From Panax quinquefolius (Eukaryota > Streptophyta > Magnoliopsida > Apiales > Araliaceae), in contig CM035166.1 of NCBI GenBank assembly GCA_020205615.1, positions 85,206,862 through 85,270,861 on the forward strand: a stretch of 64,000 nt of DNA, written 5' to 3'. The number at the start of each line of letters is the position of its first letter. The first letter of the stretch is position 1. Shown here in pieces: positions 59,090 to 64,000 of the stretch. A model generated the notes under the pieces. That model did not search any database and was not told the DNA's origin. It saw only the letters and a list, made by a program, of their open reading frames with translations. Both the position numbers and the translations under genes were made by a program.

Positions 59090-59980
59090 TTTTAACAAAG
59101 TAGGCAAATGTTCTGATAACTCGACCTCCGTATATCGGAATCGAGTCCCATAAGTAGTAACGTGTGTCTAATATCTATTTGTGTTATATTTATGTTTGTG
59201 TGTCGTTTCGACGCCCGAGGCGGGTTTTGGTGTCTTTTTCGATAATTTTTCATAAGTTTTTGTAAGTTAGGCAAAGGAGCTGATAATTTGGCATCCGTAT
59301 ATCAGAATTGAGTCCCGTAATTTGTAGCACGTGCTTAATATCTATTAGGCGCTATGTCTACATTTGCGTGTCATTTCGACGACCAAGGCGAGTTTTGGTC
59401 TATTTTTTGACTATTTTCTAAGTTTTCGTAAGTTAGGCAAACGGGCTAATAACTCATCCTCCGTATATTAGAATCGAGTCCCATAAGTTGTAACGCGTGC
59501 CTAATATCTATGAGTTGTTATGTCTATGTTTACGTGTCGTTTTGACGCCCGAGGCGGGTTTTGGTCTCTTTTTTGACTATTTTTTCTAAGTTTTTGTAAG
59601 TTAGGCAAACAAGGTGATGACTCGACCTCTGTATATTGGAATCGAGTCTCGTAAGTTGTAACACGTGCTTAATATCTATGAGGTGCTATGTCTATCTTTG
59701 CGTGTCATTTTGACGCCCGAGGCGGATTTTGGTCTTTTTTTGACTATTTTCTAAGTTTTCGTAAGTTAGGCAAACGGGCCGATAACTCGGCATCCGTATA
59801 TCGGAATGGACTCCCGTAGTTGTAATGCGTGCCTAATATCTATTAGGTGCTATATCTATTTTTGTGTGTCAATTCGACGCCCGAGACGGGTTTTAGTCTC
59901 TTTTTCGACTATTTTCTAAGTTTTAGTAAGTCAAGCTGATAACTCGGTCTCCGTATATCGGAATCGAGTCAAGTAAGTTG
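59090..59980 (-). repeat. 166-bp tandem array, about 5.4 units
   Basis: Unit landmarks: GTAAGTTAGGCAAAC, GATAACTCG, CCGTATATCGGAATCGAGTC, GTGCCTAATATCTAT, CGTGTCATTTTGACGCCCGA and GGCGGGTTTTGGTCT. The AGGCAAA landmark lies near 59102, 59268, 59434, 59601 and 59765, so the period is about 163-168 bases. It lies in what would be the intron before the CACTA exon. Short dyads (CCGTATATCGG) lie in each unit. Confidence 0.9.
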
Positions 59981-60747
59981 TGTGATAACCCAAAATTTTT
60001 TCTTAATTTATGAATTAAGTATAATTAAGAATTTAGGTCACAAGGTAGATGAGAATATTTTTTTAAATACTTTGTGACTTATGTGAAATATATATCTGAT
60101 TAAATAAATATATATATTAAGTATATATATTTATTTATTATATAAAGAAAAATTAAAAAGAAAGTTACATAACCTAATTATACATTAGGTATGTGAATTA
60201 AATAACCTAAAGGGTTATCTTTATTTAGTGGTCCTAGTATTTTAATTATATACTAGTGACCTAATTTTAGAGATTTGTGGAACATGTCTCAACCTATTAA
60301 ATTATTTTGTATGAATATGTGACTAAATGAATATGAATATTATGTGTTTTTTTATATTTGTTTATTATATAAACAAATAAAAGAAACTAACGTAACCTAA
60401 TTATATATTAGGAATGAAAAATTAAATAACTTAAGGGTTATAATATGGAAGAATGTTAGTATTTAAAATTTATACTAACCTATAAGATTAATTTTATTAT
60501 CTCAATTTTTTATTTATTTTAAACCTAATTAAAGCAAGTCTAATTGGGTTAAGAAATTAAATATACATGAGTATTGATTTGAAGTACAATTGAGTGAATG
60601 AAAACCCTAATTAAATGATTAGGGTAAGATAAAATTAAAGGTATTGGACTATGTTAAAGCCCAATCTTTTAGGCCAATTGAAGAGGGACATTTTAGACAT
60701 TTAATTAAGTAAATAAAGCATTAAATGATAACACATAAAAGGTATAA
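59981..60747 (+). repeat. 5' fragment of another LTR
   Basis: TGTGATAACCCAAAATTTTT, AT-rich, with two similar halves (CTAATTATACATTAGGTATG near 60175 and CTAATTATATATTAGGAATG near 60397). Interrupted by the LTR at 60748. No gene. Confidence 0.55.
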
Positions 60748-63700
60748 TGTAACGACCGAGAAATTCGGATCTTATTGTAAAATGATTTTATTAAATTAAA
60801 TAATAATAAAATCATATTCCATGTGTTATCAAGATGGTTGTCATTGAATAACCTATTGATGTTAGAATGCCGTAGTATTTGAGCTACGTGGATGAATTAA
60901 AGTGTTTGAATTTCCAAGACGAAAATAAAAGTTTTTCGAGAAATTTTTCGAAAAACACTATTCATCGGTATTTGCTCGGGATATAATTTTGAGTTTTCGA
61001 GAAATACGTAATGATGGAATAACAAGGTAAGATGGATTATGTAATAAAAATCTAGTTATGGAAAATGTAATAATTCGTTTGTGGACTTAAATTATAAAAG
61101 TTAAGGAAGGTGAAATAGTATTGAATAAGTAATAATGTATGATACGTTGGTATTGTACGGAGTAATGAAAACGAGTATAATACTAAGTATTATACGAGTT
61201 TGTAGGAAGGATGAAATACCGTATATAAATTATATATGAATTAGAATACGAAAATAATACATCAACAATATGTATTAAGAAATGTTAATGGACTTGGAAG
61301 ATTGGTTAACAATTATATACAAGTCCAAGTGAATTAAAGGGAGAGGCCCAATTATTAATGAATGAACAAACTAGTGTTTATTAATGTAAAGCCCAAAGAT
61401 TAATTTAATGTAAGCCCAAACTAGAATCCATGAGTTGTATGACCCATGGGGCAAACCATATTAATATGGTTATTGTGGTGATCAAGTTAATGTGGCGACC
61501 AAGTTAGTGTGGTGACCAAGACTTAGGAGTAATGAGCAAGACTTTGAAGTAATGGCCAAGTATAGGATAAGAGAGTGCTAACCAAGTAATGAATAGTAAG
61601 GAGGTTGCTTAAGGTGGTGGGATGATTTAAAGACCAAACTACCCTAGCTTTGCAATTTCTATAAATATAGCAGACTTACAAGCCATTTAACACTTGTTCA
61701 AATAATCCAACATTTCAAAAGTGCTGAAGTGTTAGAGAGAATAAGCTATCAATAAGTCATTCCATAAGTATGAAGAAGAAGAAAGCTACCTTACCAAGAC
61801 TACACAAAAGTAAGACTTCTTCTCCATTATCTTCTATCTCTACCATGATAGGTTGATAAGAAAAGATGGATTAAGAAACATGAATGATAAGAAGCAAGAA
61901 GAATGAATAAGTCATGAACTTAAGCCACATAAGTCATAAAGTAATAAGTCATTTGAACTTATAAAAGTTATAAACTTATTATAAGTTAACCTTGAATGTT
62001 AAGTATGAAAATATGAATTGGTAATGAGTTTATTAAGAGAAGTAATAAGGATGTAAAAGGACTTGTATGATCCTATGAATCATAAGTAAAGTTATATGTG
62101 AAGAACATGTAAAGTTTGATGATTAAGAAACTCTAATTCTCATAAGTCATGAATAATCAAATCTTAAGTAGTTTATAATTTCACAAGTTATAAACTCGTG
62201 AAGAATAAGTCAAAATCCAACAATGAATATAAGTTGTTGTATTAAGTATGTTAAGATGTTCACATGATGAATGAAGTTCATTTGTAATGTTGAACAAATC
62301 ATAAGAATGAAGAATCACGGAATTTGCACGATCGACGATAAACGCTTAATTCAGTAAAATTCTCGGAATGGTAGTCAAATTTTGTGTTTGATCACAAAAC
62401 CATTTTTTTCCAATAGAGACAAGTCATATTTGACATTTAAGAGTTACGAACTCCAAAATGACCGGATTCTGACTTAGAACGAAGAAACGAGCGTTGAACG
62501 TTCATGAACGTTTATCGTTTTCGTTAAAAATGAACCAATAGCTGAATTTTTAGCAAACGAAGTTAAATATATAAAATTATTGAATGAACATGTAGATTAT
62601 GTAATTTGTGAACCGTAGGCTTTTGAACGAGCCAATTCGGACTTATAACGAAGAAGTTATGCGTCCAGGAAGTTCACAAAATTCACAAATTGAAATTGTT
62701 TTCTGGTGCACAGAGTCAGTCAGCCATGGCGCCAACCCTAGTGCAAATGAGTCGCATGCCAAGCATGATCATGAACAGTGTTCGAGCACATCGCAAGAGT
62801 TCATCGCAGCAATGAACCATAGTATAATATGTGGAAATACAAGCCATGTAAAGCATCAAAATCCTTCGGAGAGAGGCGCAGCAATATGCCCATTAAGTAA
62901 GGACTCGCGCCGCAGCGCCAAGTCCGGGACAGTGATGCTATAAGCTCGCGCCGCAGTGTGAGATGTAAGTATAAAGTTGGCACCGCAGCGCCAGTCTCAG
63001 AACAAGGATAGTAATGAAGGTTTCTAAGTACAAAGAAAAGAAAGCTAATTTATTTAAAAGTAAACACAACTTAAGGAATGTAATGTAACATTGTTTAAAC
63101 TTTGTTAAACCTTAAGGATGTTTTATAAAGGTTAAGATAACCTAGTCGAATATAAATGCAGGGATAATGATAAACCGGAACGAATAGTAACTGAATCTAA
63201 TACACAATTAGATTGAAATGAAGGGTGTGATATAGTCATATACATACTTGATTATATGTGACCTAATGTAAGGCATTATGTGATCATGTATTGTAGAGAC
63301 TTGAACGACTTGAACATAAAGTTAATATACCATAGCAGACGCTAAAGGCAAGTATTCTAACTCTTGTCTCAGTTCAATCTGAACAAGTTTTTGATGTTTA
63401 TGTATTCTTTCGCATGAATTGAAGTATGTTGAAGTTAAAGCCAATTCCTTCGCTAGACTTGATGTATTGATAATCTATTCATGTATTATCAAATGTTGCT
63501 ATCTTTTGTCAACTACTTGATATGGTTTTCAAAAGAAGACAAATGTTAAACAAATGTTTTTTGGTCAGAAACGATACAGCACGTGAGGTTGCTAAATGCT
63601 TAAACGCGCATACGCTTAATGGATGTAGTGTCGATCAACATAGAGTACAATAGTCGATCACCTAGAAGTGCTCGTAAGTAATATCGCTTACGGACTTGCT

Positions 63701-64000
63701 TCCGGGTTGTCCTTTTCCAATAAAGAATGAATACTCGAGGTCTTTGACCGGAGTGAATGTTTTATTAAATATTGTTATTATTGTAAAACATTTTAAAAGA
63801 AAAGATGGAGTGCTATTTTGAGTTATCAATAGTACTTCATAACTATTGTTCAGTTATTGAAGAAATACGACTTGTATGTGTCAAACATGTTGTTATTAAA
63901 TTGTTAAACTTGTTGAGCTAGTTATGCTCACTCTTGCTTGAACCATATGAATGCAGCTAAGACTGAACGTCCCGAAGGATCGAAAAAGGATAAAGGAAAA
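60748..64000 (+). repeat. LTR of the TGTAACGACC family, runs off the window
   Basis: Starts TGTAACGACCGAGAAATTCG. TATA box at 61660-61667, AGAGAG and AAGAAGAAG purine tract after it (61730-61800), a GC-rich patch with GCGCCGCAGCGCC (about 62700-62990), and near the right edge GTTGAGCTAGTTATGCTCAC followed by a short basic-rich stretch as in the solo LTR (52765-52870). Length and position match a 3-kb LTR whose end lies just outside. The 111-codon open frame at 62608-62943 has no recognisable content. Confidence 0.7.
61660..61667 (+). promoter_or_regulatory. TATA box of the right-hand LTR
   Basis: TATAAATA about 0.9 kb into the LTR, the same type of core promoter as in the A and B LTRs; a purine-rich leader follows. 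Confidence 0.5.

Larger units (their letters stand above)
58096..59980 (-). mobile_element. CACTA (En/Spm) transposon, partial
   Basis: The left end GGTTACAAAAAAAAGGTCAT followed by TTTCGATGGG resembles CACTACAAAAA-type termini of plant CACTA elements with a damaged first triplet. Sub-terminal GCGACGG/CCGTCGC and TCGCTAATGA/TCATTAGCGA motifs recur in both directions between 58120 and 58510. A last exon lies at 58810-59016 and a tandem array at 59090-59980. The other terminus is missing; the LTR fragment from 59981 cuts it. Confidence 0.55.

Noticed and set aside
62608..62943. 111-codon open frame in the right-hand LTR
   Set aside because: Starts on TTG rather than ATG, lies across the GC-rich patch of an LTR and has no recognisable motif.

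Overview
The window is plant nuclear heterochromatin, most likely from a large, AT-rich eudicot genome. It consists almost entirely of LTR retrotransposons nested in one another, with a Helitron end, part of a CACTA element and several satellite-like arrays. I found no intact host gene and no rRNA or tRNA gene. Evidence for a plant is the Ty1/copia and Ty3/gypsy families, initiator-Met tRNA primer sites, chromovirus (Tekay/Del-like) pol, LTR promoters of the TATAAATA type, and a possible exon of a plant VDAC/porin.

Layout. 1-6155: a decayed copia element, minus strand, inserted in the 3' end of a gypsy LTR (6156-6338). That LTR sits in the left LTR of element D, a minus-strand non-autonomous element (left LTR 6339-8186, right LTR 41167-44089). 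Inside D, flanked by the 5-bp duplication ATATT, is composite B (8502-38372), an LTR-ORF-LTR-ORF-LTR tandem whose short interiors each encode one acidic coiled-coil protein and no pol. B's first LTR is split by two chromovirus-type elements, each with its own perfect duplication: A1 (10843-18913, plus, AGGGT) and A2 (19844-29675, minus, GTGAG). A2 keeps recognisable gag-protease-RT-RNaseH-integrase-chromodomain-like coding but is frameshifted throughout. A1 has lost RT to integrase and carries a large 57-bp tandem array instead.

44090-54521 holds a stub of a B-type LTR, a plus-strand gypsy pol fragment and a minus-strand gypsy copy that face each other as an imperfect inverted repeat; the minus copy's gag is split by a solo LTR (50077-53122). 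54522-55986 is a truncated copia with its 3' LTR. 55987-57626 ends in a Helitron-type 3' terminus and contains a VDAC-like exon. 57727-64000 holds LTR fragments, part of a CACTA element (subterminal repeats, last exon, 166-bp array) and an LTR running off the window.

How the parts relate: B, A1 and A2 share LTR ends, primer site, leader, start-codon context and polypurine tract. B therefore looks like a parasite of the A chromoviruses, with its coiled-coil ORF in the place of gag. The B LTRs and A1 also share a small hairpin motif, repeated tens of times, whose stems change in a compensatory way. Many copy-to-copy differences are short scrambled patches at CAG/CTG sites, which suggests some frameshifts are base-calling errors rather than biology.
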